64,000 bases of DNA from Whalleya microplaca (taxonomy: Eukaryota; Ascomycota; Sordariomycetes; Xylariales; Xylariaceae), in assembly GCA_022497155.1 (NCBI GenBank), contig MU385725.1:434001-498000 (forward strand), in the 5' to 3' direction. Under the pieces are notes generated by a model that saw only the letters and a program-made list of their open reading frames with translations, was not told where the DNA came from and made no database searches. Each line of letters begins with the position of its first letter. Positions within the stretch are counted from its first letter, which is position 1. Below are positions 36,330 to 48,234 of the stretch, one piece after another. Made by a program: the position numbers and the translations under genes.

Positions 36330-37600
36330 TCACCGATGCGACAGAGTACTCTTCCCTAGTTCCGGACCACGAGCACTCGAAGGGCTCACGGCACTTAGAG
36401 GGCTCATAGCTGTGTCCGCCTCAGAACGCCCCCGTGGACTGTGCACCACACGCCCGGGATCCCGGAGTGTCGCTGACCTCGACATTGTTCTCACGAGCGG
36501 ACTTGATGGAAATTTCCAGTCCTCCTGTCGACTCTCCGGCATACTAGGCAGCGTTTTTGATCGCAGGGGCGGCAGTGGCTTCGAGAGGTTTCCGACATGT
36601 GCGCTCGGAGGTTTTGGGAATCTCCAATCGTGATCCAGTGTCGGGCGATGACGGGGCGAGCTGTGCACCGCACGCATCGACTCCACGGGCCTCGATATCG
36701 GTCTTCGATCGTGCGGATTTAGTGACTGGTGTCGCGAGCTCATATCAGATCCGCTGTAGCTATGTTGTTCATGCTTATACATTGGAGCACTCCATTCTGA
36801 GCCAGAATATCGATTGGACTTGGTATCCATGTGTGGCTTCCCCCTAGCTCGCCGGCGTCCATACCAGAAGGCGGCGAGGATCAGGCCCATGACCGCCACG
36901 GTCCCGATAATCGCACCAGCGATAGCGCCGTAGTTCGTCGACGAGGAGTTGTTGGAGGCTGTGTCGGCCGGCATGGGTACCATCATCATTCCCGTGGGCA
37001 TTGCGTTGCCGGTATCTCCACTAGCGACTGAAAGCGGCATCGTCAATCCCGTCGTCATCGGTATTGCACGGTATAACGTGTCGGCTTCCCAGGTCCCCGC
37101 ACAGAATGGCATTGTGTAGGCGGTACCCGCCGCCGGGTATGTGGGAAAGATCTTCAATGAATGGCATTGTTGAGTGCCGCTGGAGGATGTGTTATTAGCC
37201 TCGGACCACCACTCGGCGAGCTAGAATGCCTTACCATGCCGTTTCATTACCGCTATTTAACAGTACCGTGTTGCCGCTGCACGCTGTCGCGAGTGCACAC
37301 GACGTGGATGTGGAAGGACAACATCCGGCGTAGTTCGCCGATGTGACAAATACTTCACTGCTTGCGCAGTAGAGAGGGGTTGCTAACAATATTGATCAGT
37401 CCTGCATTCCCATATGGCAATATGTTCGTGTCAGTCCTACTTGTCGTGCCTACGATATAATACCCTTCAAAGGATGCAGAAGGGGCCGCAGTAATTGTAG
37501 CATCATTCGTGATCGTGACCGTTGCCTCTCCTGAGACACGGCATGATCGAAGAAGGACGAGTGCGGCTACCCGCCATAAGTACGTTGATTTCCTGCCCAT
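36330..37600 (-). CDS. Single-pass membrane protein with Cys-rich ectodomain
   Basis: Three exons, 37600-37441, 37382-37235, 37179-36330, 385 residues. An N-terminal signal (WRVAALVLLRSC) precedes a Ser/Thr-rich ectodomain with a compact Cys pattern: YCASSEVFVTSANYAGCCPS, then CALATACSG, ACGTQQCHSL and FCAGTWE. One transmembrane helix (AIAGAIIGTVAVMGLILAAF) is followed by a basic stop-transfer WYGRRRARGK. The 185-residue cytosolic tail is rich in Ser, Pro and Arg. This architecture is common in fungal surface sensors and Skg6/Mid2-like proteins. The first intron (58 bp, branch CTGATC) is inferred because it restores the frame to the conserved CASSEVFVTSANYAGCC block. Function unknown. Confidence 0.75.
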
Positions 37601-39435
37601 TGAAATTCGCTATCGTATTTTGAGTGCTATCGCACAGATGCACGACGGTGGGTTCGCATCAATGATCGACTGCTAGGTCAAGGAGTTTTAAATGTCAAGC
37701 GGAAAAGGCAAAACCTCCACATAAACGACATTCTGCTTCCCATTCTCCCTATATACAAAGTCACACCGCGTCGAGTTGACAGGGCCAGTTTCACGATACG
37801 AGAGTCCAATGATTGCGAGGGCGTGTTAGACGCACTCCTATATTAACTGTCTGTTTCACTTACACGGCGTAGCTACGCTCCTAGCGAATGGCCAAACTCC
37901 GGCGGGCGGCTAGTCCGCAACGGGCAGGTTCCCCTGGCTGTTGTGGTTAGACCCGAAGGTGTTCGTCGACCCACGTGGGATGTTTTTCTTCAGCAATTCT
38001 AGCCGTGGAGCTTAAAATGCTATCCGTCATTTCTCGACGGCTGGTCGACGTTTGCTCGCGCTGGTTTCAAGTGTCTTCCCTCGTCGTTCGATGCACATAC
38101 GTCCATCACCGCGGCTGTGCATCTGTCGATTGATTGAATGATCCTCGAGAATAACTTCTGACGGCTGGTCGCTCGCACTGGGGCTGCATCTTGATGATCA
38201 CAAAAGCAATACAGTTCCCAGGCCTAGAGCTGCAATACACATTCAACGTAGGAACGAATGAGCGCTTGGATCCTGTGATATTCAAGATTTCGCACCGCAC
38301 GGTTGCCACGATCGAAGTCCAGACCTGTGGGAATGGGCTAGTAAATGCATGCTACCGAATCGCTGGTTCAGGGGCACACCTGTATGCGTAGATATCGTGA
38401 ACGGTTGCCTTTTCGGGCTGCCTACCCGGGTCGATCCCGATGCATCCTAGTTGAAAGTCGATTCGCAATGACCATTGTGCGAATAAAATGCATGGGTTCG
38501 TCCGATCGCACGGGAGAGCTTACGTACCAGACATGGGGTTGCATCTCAAGCTTTCATCTAAGCTTTCGCTTCCCGAGGCACGATTTCACTAATCTAATAA
38601 AGCGCAGAGAACGCCTTTCGTCACGCAAAAAGAGGTCATTGTCAAGTTTTATTAAATGTCTTCAAGGGAGTCACTCTCGCAGGGATTGCATGCTGTTGGT
38701 CAATCGAGGTTACTTAGATCAAACCTCGCGATCCAATCCCATGAAGGATCATTTGGGTTACCACTACATGGAAATGATGTGCTCGAAGTCATCCATGTAT
38801 GAACATCGCATGTAACCAGCCTTCTATAATTCTGCCAACCTAATCACAGATACAGTAGCTTTGATCATTTCGCTTATAAGCAGTCACAGTCCCAATGTCG
38901 AAGGGTGATGCTACGTAATTTGGAGCTTGAGTTTCGGCAGATTCGCTCCTTTTGCCGATGCAGTCGCCTAAGTCCACCTGAAAAAACCCACGATACAGTT
39001 ATTTTGCAGTTGACATATATCAAGTCAATCTAGGTAGCTACGTATTTTCATGCGCCAATGTTTATTACGATACATACATTAGACCTTGATCAGCCTCAGG
39101 CTACTGTTTCCTTTCACGTTAAGATCCTATTCAGGTTGTTCTGGAACAGATATATTTGCTGGGTCTCCCTGTCACGACATTTTCGTACTTAGACCTCGCT
39201 TAGCAGCTACAGAAACAATCGGTCATTACTGCGTATAGTAACACAGTTATACTGTGGACTATGGGTTTGTGTGACATACATGCCTTGTCAACGTGAATTA
39301 AGTCCATATAGTTATTTCCAATCGCCAGACTAATACCATTTTTTCGCATAGGTGACAGGCTTACCCACCTTCTCATGACACATTACAATACCCTGATATA
39401 ACCCACCCACTTAGCCATTGTAAACTGCCATAGGG
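37601..39435. other. Intergenic tract
   Basis: No supportable gene in 1.8 kb. A short motif ACGGCTGGTCG recurs at about 38035 and 38160 next to a CTCGC-CTGG string, but no larger unit is seen. Confidence 0.45.
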
Positions 39436-39963
39436 CTACTCCCAATCGTCGTCCATAAGTTCCATTCCGTCGAAGATATTCAGCCAGTCGGTCAATCTCC
39501 CCTTGACAAAATTATCCAGTTGCCATGGCTCAGCTGTCAGAGCATGCGCATCACCAGCCCAGAGATACATATCGGCTTCCACAGTCTCCTCGTCAGGGCT
39601 GCCATCTGCATTGAGAAGCGTGACGGCCACGGTTGCTGGTTTGTATGCCTCGCCCTCAAAGATATCTAGCCTCTTGCGTAGGGAGTTCGCCTCGAACGTA
39701 AGCAAGAAGCCATCCACTGCCGTCTGTGCGTCATGACTAACGACTGCTGGATAGTCACAATTGCGCACCAAGAATCGCGCGTAGCCGTACACTTTTGCTG
39801 GTTGCGTGAGGGTCGACACGGCGGAAACATTTAGTGCATCCCCTGTCAAGACCCAAGCCAGGAGGGGCATGGCGCATAGGGTGCCATAAATAAAGACTGG
39901 TCTTGGTTTCGACACCGGTGATGCTGGAAAGTCACTGGGAGGCTGGTTTTGTTTATTTGACAT
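39436..39963 (-). CDS. Gamma-glutamylcyclotransferase/AIG2-like protein
   Basis: 175 residues from ATG 39963 (MSNKQNQPPSDFPAS); an upstream in-frame ATG at 40047 is less likely. The fold signature is visible: VFIYGTLCAMPLLAWVL (the YGTL loop that binds the glutamyl group), ARFLVRNCDYPAVV, and IFEGEAYKPATVAV, whose Glu is the catalytic residue in GGCT. Proteins of this family cyclise gamma-glutamyl amines to 5-oxoproline or cleave related bonds. The single-domain size is normal. The substrate is not known. Confidence 0.87.
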   Translation of the reverse strand: MSNKQNQPPSDFPASPVSKPRPVFIYGTLCAMPLLAWVLTGDALNVSAVSTLTQPAKVYGYARFLVRNCDYPAVVSHDAQTAVDGFLLTFEANSLRKRLDIFEGEAYKPATVAVTLLNADGSPDEETVEADMYLWAGDAHALTAEPWQLDNFVKGRLTDWLNIFDGMELMDDDWE

Positions 39964-41361
39964 TGTTGCGGTATGCGAGTATGGATATATGTTGATTGCA
40001 CCAGTAAGCAAGACAGGTGGAGGAGTGTTGGTATGGTAGACACGCAATCTCGGTAGGTCTTATTTAATATCTTGAGGACAGATGTAGATAACAAGAAATT
40101 TTGAAATAAATAGGGTTCTGCATTGACATTAACTAAAAGACAATCTCCTCATATGGATAAAACTTAATTTTCCTTCGCCGGTCTTATTATTTCTGCTCTT
40201 TGTGTGTATTATGTGGTGCAGAAGACACTAGTTTCGGATTCCAAATCCTCCTGTATTACAGGCTTCTACATGGTATAAACTTATTCCACTGCCACTTGGT
40301 ATTACTGTTGCTCGGAAGTCGAAAACTCATAGGGCTTACAAAACTCGGGGTTTGCTACTAGTAATAGTACAAGACTCATACAGTATGTTAGATCCTTAAG
40401 TGACTGGTATAAAAACACTTGACTATACTATAGAAAGCCATGATATGAAAGCTCCGTTGTGTTACCGGCATTGAGAGCTATGCCTTGGAAGGCCATTCTA
40501 AACTGTAGGGTTAGACAGTCTCATCATGAGTTAGGGTTACCAGGTAATGGAAATGCAGCATCACAAGGTTGTTGTAAGGTAATTCTTCAGCAAGACATGG
40601 CAAAGGTGAATGTTCTGATTGCTAAGATAAAATAGCTTGATCCCAGGGATCACTTAAATATCACCGAGACTAGTCCGCTGCCTAGTGGTAGATACTTGTA
40701 TCATTCAACCATATGATTTCTTGAGATAACTTCGACCAGTCCTCTCTAGAATGTCCAAAGGTATCTCAACCTCGCCATGATCAAGACCTCCACTTGTTTC
40801 TTGTTGACTGTCATCACAATTCATGGGTTTGGTTCTTTATCGTTGTCTCTTTGAATCTCACGAATCGCATGAACGATGCTCGATCTGTCTATTGACAACG
40901 CTGCTCTTCGATAGGTGCAGAATGTGTCGATATATTAGCAAGTGGGAATTTGAAAATTATCCAATATTCAGCCCTCAGCAGGAACGTGTATGTGAATAGG
41001 CGTTTCCTACCTCACAGCTGAGAGCTAAACCTAGAGGCTCTAAGAAAGTGTACACGAAAATGCAAATAGACTCAGATTATCCCATCAGGGCAAAACATGA
41101 AGTAGGTGAGCACAATCTATAAGTCTATTAATACACATTACACCCTTCGTCCTGCTGACCTGTCTTAATAGTATCTTAACATTTACAGGAAAGGTCTTCA
41201 AATTGAGGCTTTGGCAAAAGCAACCGCTGACATCAACCTACACCGCAAGTCCAGCAACCAGGTTCGCCGTGGGCAAGGACTTAGTTGGCTTATCCCACAT
41301 CTCGCCAAGGAACGAAAGCGCTCGATAAATCCTCCATGGATGCCTCAACACGTTTGAATCT
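39964..41361. other. Intergenic tract
   Basis: No gene or repeat recognised in 1.4 kb. Confidence 0.5.
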
Positions 41362-41898
41362 TCATCTGAATTTGCCTTCTCTCATCACCCTAGGCTCCGT
41401 CCCTTCAGGATTCCTCCAATACTTCATCAGAGCCTCCCTGGCTACTATTGCGCTGCCAGACTCGACTAGGCCCTCATCCTCCAGATCCTGCATCACGACT
41501 GAGAGCCAAAACTGACACCCTTCCCACTGCGGTGAGAAGTTGAACGCTTGTCTTCCCTTGCGTATCAACAGTTGCATAAATCCGGCCACATCAATTTCCT
41601 TCGTTATTCTGAACGGAAAAACCCGGTGGGTCTCCTCGGTGTAGCGTCGATCCAGTGACGTGACCTCGATTTTGCCATGAAGTCCATCACTGCCATGCCC
41701 CGGAACCATGTTCAACATGACGCTGAAGTTTATCGAGGTCCGGAGGCAGAGGGTCCAGTGGTTCGTGGGGGGTTCTCCAGCCTCATCACCCTCGTTGAAC
41801 TCATTTCTGAGCGCACACAAGTAGACTTCCGTGAGGGATTGACCGATTTGGGACGGATCGAAATTATCGAGTCCCCAATTATTATCAAGTCCTTCCAT
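41362..41898 (-). CDS. DUF7770-type fungal protein
   Basis: 178 residues. The core TNHWTLCLRTSINFSVMLNMV followed by GHGSDGLHGKIEVTSLDRRY and the helical QFWLSVVMQDLEDEGLV resemble the fungal DUF7770 family; function unknown. The reading is open upstream of the first ATG for about 33 codons (LDIPLLDTAQQLTARHILQS) with no ATG before a stop. The true start may therefore lie in an upstream exon, or the gene may be 5'-truncated. No signal peptide is visible. Confidence 0.65.
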   Translation of the reverse strand: MEGLDNNWGLDNFDPSQIGQSLTEVYLCALRNEFNEGDEAGEPPTNHWTLCLRTSINFSVMLNMVPGHGSDGLHGKIEVTSLDRRYTEETHRVFPFRITKEIDVAGFMQLLIRKGRQAFNFSPQWEGCQFWLSVVMQDLEDEGLVESGSAIVAREALMKYWRNPEGTEPRVMREGKFR

Positions 41899-42472
41899 GT
41901 GGCCGCTTGTGGTAACAGATTGGAGGATGTGTCTGGCGGTGAGCTGTTGTGCCGTGTCGAGCAGAGGGATGTCTAGACGCTTTGTTTGTCAAGTGTGGCG
42001 ACCGGTATAGAACATGAAAAATCAATCGTAGTGGCTGTGCGAATGTTGTTGGTTATATCGTAGTGATTTGTGTGTAATTATCTTGAAGTTAAGAACCATG
42101 GGACGAACCCTTGCCACTGGGTCTGGTTGATACACAACATAACCCCGGTATTTGAATAAATCCTTGTAGCCATTGGATTATTAAGTCATTTACCTCGACG
42201 ATTGTTCTGTTTTCTCTGAGGTTGATAATATACAATACAATTCTGAGCCCCATCATGTTTCTAATACGTGTGTAGGGCTGAGTCGCTGGTTGGGAGCAGG
42301 TTGTGGGGCTTCATTTGAAGCGTTGTCTAGCCGTCACTATCACGCGGGTATGCACCGTGCTGGATACACTACTGCTCGTACCACTATTCAGCTAGTCGCC
42401 CAAGTGTCATCTTGGTGCTCTCCACAATAGGTACTCCGAAGCTATATTGCCATCTAGACATCAAGACACAAC
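41899..42472. other. Intergenic tract
   Basis: It may contain the missing first exon of the DUF7770 gene; otherwise nothing is recognised. Confidence 0.4.
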
Positions 42473-44195
42473 CTACGGGTCTAGTTTTTGTGGTGGTTCT
42501 TTGATTGCCGCAGCATCAGTCTCCATTCCGTCAATAATCTCTAGATCATCACGCGACACGAGACTTTCCTCTGCTGGCCAAAACTTGCTCAGACCGATAT
42601 AAACAAAGAATGCGGAGAGGAATCCATAATACCAGACCAAGTCTGCGATGTACGCCGCGCCCCCGATGTCAATCAAAGCGTTCACGTTCTTCGCTAGACT
42701 CGGCATCGTCGGCCCAATACTGACGAGCATGGCGACCGCAGCCCTCCAGTTGCAACCGGCCACGTACCGATATCTTCCATGGGGTGTATAGAGCGCCGAG
42801 ACCTGGACGCGCCGTTGCTTGACAACCCAGTAGTCCGCAATGGAGACCGCGATGATAGGGGCCAGGAAGATTCCCAAGCTCGACATGAAGTTAAGCAGGC
42901 TCTCGGCGCTCGTGACAATCTTCCAGGGCACCATGACCCACCCGCCGACGATGGTGCAGAAGATGGCGGCGCGCCGGATGTTGATGTACTTCGGGAACAG
43001 ACTGGCTAGGTCATTGCTCGCCGATATGACGTTCGCCGATACGTTGACTCCGATCTGAGCTACCATCCAAGCCAAGCCGCAGTAAAAGGCGCCGGCGCGC
43101 GCCCCGGGAGATGTCCATTTGCTGGCAAGGGTCAGGGGGTCCCAGATGTAGTCCCCATAGAGGACCTTAGATGCCGAGGCGCTTATGATGCCTAGCACGG
43201 CGATGAAGAAGCAGATGAATGGGAAGAACACCGTCTGGTAGAATGTGTTCCGCGGTGTTTTGACGTAGCGCGTGAAGTCGGATATGTTTGTGCCGACTGT
43301 AGACCAGCTACCCGTCTGTGCTGTCAGCGTCGAAACGATTAGCCAGGATCGACTCCATCCTGTCACCGCGGGTTGTTGGTTCCAAATATCTCCCGAGCCT
43401 CCGGCTGTTACACAAACCGCTATTGTTGTCCCGACGGCCGCGGTGATCGTGATGAACGCCTTGAATACAAAGAACAACTTGAGCTTGTGTGGGTGGATAG
43501 TCAGGAAAGGCAACTGGATAATCCAAAAGAGGAAGTGGCTCAAAAGTCCCTGACTGGTAATACCAGCGCTTGGAGGTAGGCTATTTGGTATGCTCAAATA
43601 GCTAGGCCAAATCGCAGCAAGCATTACTGTGAGGGCTGTGCTTCCAGTGTATGTCTGGATTGCATGCCAGAACAGAGCGGTGATCATTCGGCAAACTACA
43701 GGGAACTTGGCGAAATGGAAACCGAAGGCCGATCGGATCCAAACGGCAAAAGGCACACGAAGATAGGCACCGGGCACACCATTGAAGGCGATGGCGAAAG
43801 ACATCACCACGGAACCGACAATGACGCACCATATGGCCTCTCGCCAAGTCAGACCTATTGCTAAAACGGAAGCGCCAATCTGCCAGCTCTGAGCTGAAAG
43901 CTTAATGTGCTAGAGTCAGCTTTCGACTCAATTCATTGAGGTATGTGGTCATAAGAAGCCGTACAATATCAGACACCCAATATCCTAGGATAGATGAGGC
44001 AGTCCATATTCGTCGCTCAGGGGGTGTCACATCCAAGTCGACGTTGGTCCACGTTCCATCAGGAGCAAAAGATGTCTGTTGCTTTGGTAAGACCCAGCCA
44101 GATATGCGATGTTTCCCCTCTGCCTTCTCCCGAACGCTTGATAGTCGTTGGCGAACGTAATCCATCATCCTTTGGTATCCGTGTTTTGAGAACAC
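42473..44195 (-). CDS. NCS1-family nucleobase/ureide permease (Fur type)
   Basis: Two exons, 44195-43965 and 43900-42473, 552 residues. NCS1 proteins import uracil, allantoin, uridine, thiamine or related compounds with protons or sodium. The N-tail has the signature WTNVDLDVTPPERRIWT before TM1 (SILGYWVSDI). The splice joins this to LSAQSWQIGASVLAIGLTWR, and then follow VPGAYLRVPFAVWIRSAFGF, GTNISDFTRYVKTPRN (substrate site region) and SIADYWVVKQRRVQVSALY near the C-terminal helices. An intron of 64 bp uses donor GTACGG. The gene is divergent from the amidase, about 700 bp apart, suggesting shared regulation. Exact substrate unknown. Confidence 0.92.
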
Positions 44196-44900
44196 ACAAT
44201 CCCAATGTTACTGTGAGGTGCATGGGTTGACATAATCAACCCTTTTATAGCAGGACCGAAGGTTCCTCGGGCGCCTTCCGCCGATATGTAGACTCAATTC
44301 AAGAGTCCCAGTGTGAGGCCCGATAACAAGATGTTTCCGCCGGCCGTCGAGCAGGGACATGTCCTAGCGTGAAAGCCATATCAGGATCAAAGGTTATTGA
44401 ACTGCACACCAGGAGTTGAAATTATTCGTTCTTGGCAGAGGATCTTATCATTGGCGTCGAGCTCCGAAACTGAGATACCTACATGCTTGTCATCCGATAA
44501 GCCAACCCCGTCGGCACTCGTCTTATTGGATAGATATGAAGAGTAAAGATAGATGAACTACCAAAGCAAAATCCATTAACGCTGTTAGGAATTGAATCTC
44601 ACTTCATTTTCTTAGCCACAGCTACTATGTACCTACTAAGATTAACCAAGCGGGGAAACAACACATGCGAATCCGCCTAAGCTAGCGTAGACGAACTCTA
44701 GACGATATCATGTAGGTTTATGACCCGAGAGCCTGGTCTGTACAGTTCGTTTCGACGTGGATGGACGCCCTAACTTTAAGTTAGATGGTAATCGGTTGCC
44801 GAATATTGTATCCAAGACTTGACTAGTTTAACACTGCGACGATCTACCACTTTTACCTAGGCCTCGTCGCAGTTGCTCGAACTGATATCTTGTTACAATT
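44196..44900. promoter_or_regulatory. Shared divergent promoter region, NCS1 permease / amidase
   Basis: A 705-bp intergenic region between two divergent starts. I did not identify specific factor sites with confidence. Confidence 0.4.
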
Positions 44901-46454
44901 ATGGTGGAGGTAAGAGAGATCACAATCGCTCAAGCTCAGGATGGGTTTAGGCGTGGTGATTTCACCGCAAAGGAACTGACTGCAGCATTCCTTGAGCGCA
45001 TCATGAAGCTGGACAAAAATGGACCGCGGATTAACTCTACCATGGCCATGTCTGGCACTGCGTTGGAGGATGCCGCCGCATTAGATGCGTATTTTCAGGA
45101 GACCGGGAATTTCAAAGGAAAGCTCCATGGCATTCCCATAGTCGTCAAGGATCAGGTATGTATCTGCATCAACATTTGTCAGAGCGAAGTCTGATCAAAT
45201 TAGGCCGATACGAAGGGGATAGAGACAACCTATGGCTCGGCAATAGCACGAGGCAATGTTCCTGACGAAGACGCTGTCGTGGTGACCAAACTGAAAGATG
45301 CTGGGGCGGTCATCCTTGGAAAGACGACCATGGCAGAGTGGGCAGCGGTCTGGTTTAGTGCGAATGGTGCGACTGATTATGAGTTCACCAAGAACCCTTA
45401 CAACCTCGGTCACGATGTGGGTGCCTCCTCTGGAGGTTCTGCTGCTGCTGTAGCAGCCAACTTCGCAATTCTCGCGGTAGCAGAAGACACGGGCGGTTCA
45501 ATCAGGGTGCCAGCATCTTTTTGCAACCTTGTCGGGATTCGCGCAACACCTGGACTGATATCGCGAACTGGTTTCTGCCCACTTATCAAGGTGCAAGACA
45601 CTCCTGGCCCAATGGCCAGGACTGTTACGGATTGTGCGCTGATGCTTGACTGTATGGTCGGGTTTGATCCAGAGGATGAATTCACTGGTTTTGCGGCGAC
45701 TGCGGCGGCGCTTGGGCTTCCAAGAGGAGGTAGTTACTCAGCAGAGCTTGACACGGGGCCAGAGAAACTCAGCAAAGCCAAGGTAGGTGTTGTGAGGCAA
45801 CGGTTTGGGCCCGACTCGGATTCGTACTGTAAAGCTGTGAATACGGTGGTATCTGCAGCCATGAATAAACTGCAGGAGGCTGGCGCAGCGTTTGTTGATG
45901 TTCACATCGAGAATCTCGACCATTTCCTCAATTACACGCAGACGTACGTCCTGCGTTCGCGAAGCGATATTAATGCCTTTTTAGCAACCAAGCCTCACTT
46001 GCCTCAGGATCTTGCGGACATCGTACCGAAGGAAGCTCACAAGCCATACTTAGATCTCGTGTCCGAGATGGCACACGGACCCTTAGATCCAAAGAACGAC
46101 CCCACGTACGTGGATCGAATCTTGCAGCGAGACGAGCTGAAACGCAAGATTGTATGTCTCATTGCATCCATGGGACTTGACGCACTCGCTTTGCCTGATG
46201 TAAAGATCCCGCCGCCGCGGTTTGAAGATGCGACAAATGGCCGATTCGACGGCATTGAGTTTCCGGTAAACACATTCCTGGCAAGCCAGGCACGACTTCC
46301 AGCTATCACAGTACCGGCTGGCTTTACTGAAGATGGCCTACCTGTCGGATTGCAATTCATCGGGTTGGAATTCCAAGAACAGTACTTGCTAGAACTGGCA
46401 AGGGGCGCGGAGGCGGTTCTTGAGGCTAGGCGGGCTCCGCCAGAGCCACTATGA
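44901..46454 (+). CDS. Amidase-signature hydrolase
   Basis: Two exons, 44901-45155 and 45204-46454, 501 residues. The Ser-cisSer-Lys triad is visible: the Lys in GIPIVVKDQ at the exon-1 end, the cis-Ser in GASSGGSAAAVAAN, and the nucleophile in EDTGGSIRVPAS. The glycine-rich DTGGSIRVPA loop is the Pfam Amidase hallmark. It hydrolyses amides or related C-N bonds; fungal relatives act on acetamide, indole acetamide, aryl amides and others. No signal peptide. It is divergent from an NCS1 permease, which suggests uptake and hydrolysis of one nitrogen source, but that is inference. Confidence 0.92.
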
Positions 46455-48234
46455 GGAAACTGGACCAGAGCCAATATATTCCTATGGCTCTACATTAGTA
46501 AGTCACGAGAATATGGGGTTAAATGCAAGTCTGTGATTTTAATCATCAAAGAAATACAATCAACAATGGTGGATGAAATGAAGCTTCTCACAGGAACGTT
46601 CTAGGGATTATGAGTAAAGACGAGTACCTAAAGTAGGCCGTTATTGGGGTTAGGGAATAACCACGCCCGTGGAGTAGGATTCGTAGGTAGTTGCTAGATG
46701 ACGCGGATGGTTTGTTCAAGATGTGCTATACTCTATGCTCAACGATAACTTCATTCCTCTTGGTAACATTCTACGGGCATCTTTCTCGCTTCGACACAGC
46801 AACATCTAGATAGACAACTTTGGCAAGAAGTCAAATATTATTTCAAGGCCTTGTAGGCACGGTTGCTGAGAGATAAGAGTAGGGATAGTAGACAGAGGCA
46901 ACAATATGATAATGGCCGCGTGGGATTTATCCCTTACATGCAATACTGTAGCAGAGTCAATTCAAAAGCTACGTAATATTGTTAGTACGTATGTTTGTCT
47001 ACCCAGCGGTGATACATATTACGGACTTCCTAGATTGCCGAACTGAAGATGTTACCTTCAGCCAATCCACCCTCAATGTTATGAACCTGCTTCAAATAAC
47101 AACGCAGAAATCATCATAGCCTACATTACACACTCCTATCTGCAGAGCATTGCTTAGGCAAAATTCTCAGTCTTTATCCACGATTCCACTATGACACTGG
47201 CTCGGCAAGTAAATCAATTATGAGGTTACCAGCTTATATATTCTATGTTATACTTATAGCCTGTCACACGGCTATTGGAGCCAAGACCTGTTGGAAGCTA
47301 TACGAGATGCAGGAATGCTGCACGAGTACATATATTGGGTGCTGTTGGATGTTATTCGATACTGTTGGAATGTATGACTGCCTAACAAAAGGTATGATCA
47401 TCAGACGGCGGCTACGTCGGCAACAGGCTAGATACGTACCAGGAATACGTACCACGGCAGCAGGTCTATAAAAGACCTGTCGCCAAACCTCAGACTCAGA
47501 TTGAAACTTAGACCATAAGCACCCTCAGAGGCCCTAGAGAATTATTATTGAATTGATATATTCCAAGCCCTACTACAGCCCTTGTCACATAGCCTCTTCA
47601 TGCTATTAAACTCTAGCTCAGATATAGATGGACTTGTACATGGCTTTCAGACTAGTCCTTGTTGTTACAGCTACGGAATGTATTGGAAACAAACAGCTGC
47701 ATGTATCACTTGAATTACTTCCTATTGTTACTCGTATCTTCCATGTCTATCGTGCACAAATTGTCCAAGAACAATTACATCCAGTGGCATTTCGATAAAT
47801 CAAGGGAGATCTTGGAGAATATCACCATCCATATCCTATCCAGGAACGTTACACCCGCAGCCTACCTAGTATGGCATCATATGTAATGTCACATCCGCAA
47901 ATACTGATCTACGGTAAGCGGTGTGAGTATATTGAGATGTAAGAGATGTAGGTCTTTCATTGTGTGGAAGTTAGAGACGGTACATTCATTGACTAGTAAA
48001 ATGTACCATAATGTAGAATTATCTATTACTTTACTATATTTAGTTTACGAAGCTACAACCACCGTGGAAATAGTTGTTTCGTCATTGCCCGATGTAGAAA
48101 ATTGCCAGGGCTGAAATCTCATAAATTCCTGCCTGCCTGACTCGATTTTTCATCCATTTTCTGAGAGTAACATCTATCACTCAGTCAAGTCAAATATACT
48201 ATCTTCGTCAACTCTACGTTGTGATATCCTCACA
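46455..48234. other. Intergenic tract with a small-peptide candidate
   Basis: It contains the Cys-rich candidate at 47220-47471. A further 56-codon frame near 47630 starts MDLYMAFRLVLVVTATECIG and has a hydrophobic start, but I do not assign it. Confidence 0.45.
47220..47471 (+). CDS. Candidate small secreted cysteine-rich peptide
   Basis: 83 residues. The first 21 (MRLPAYIFYVILIACHTAIGA) form a good signal peptide. The mature part begins KTCWKLYEMQECC and has six cysteines at 24, 33-34, 41-42 and 54, spaced C-x8-CC-x6-CC-x11-C, which could give three disulfides. A basic tail follows (IIRRRLRRQQAR). A GTATGATC sequence right after the last Cys could be a splice donor, so the tail may differ in the mRNA. 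I do not recognise the family. Such architecture is shared by effectors, antifungal peptides and other secreted peptides. Because the frame is short, it could be chance. Confidence 0.35.
   Translation: MRLPAYIFYVILIACHTAIGAKTCWKLYEMQECCTSTYIGCCWMLFDTVGMYDCLTKGMIIRRRLRRQQARYVPGIRTTAAGL

Noticed and set aside
37235..37600. Frameshift in the Cys-rich membrane protein at NPSLLRKQ
   Set aside because: A 58-bp GT-AG intron with a good branch site (37440-37383) restores the frame and length, so no damage is needed.
47620..47800. Short frame MDLYMAFRLVLVVTATECIG... next to the Cys-rich candidate
   Set aside because: It has a signal-like start, but the mature part is only about 35 residues with no Cys pattern or conservation evidence.
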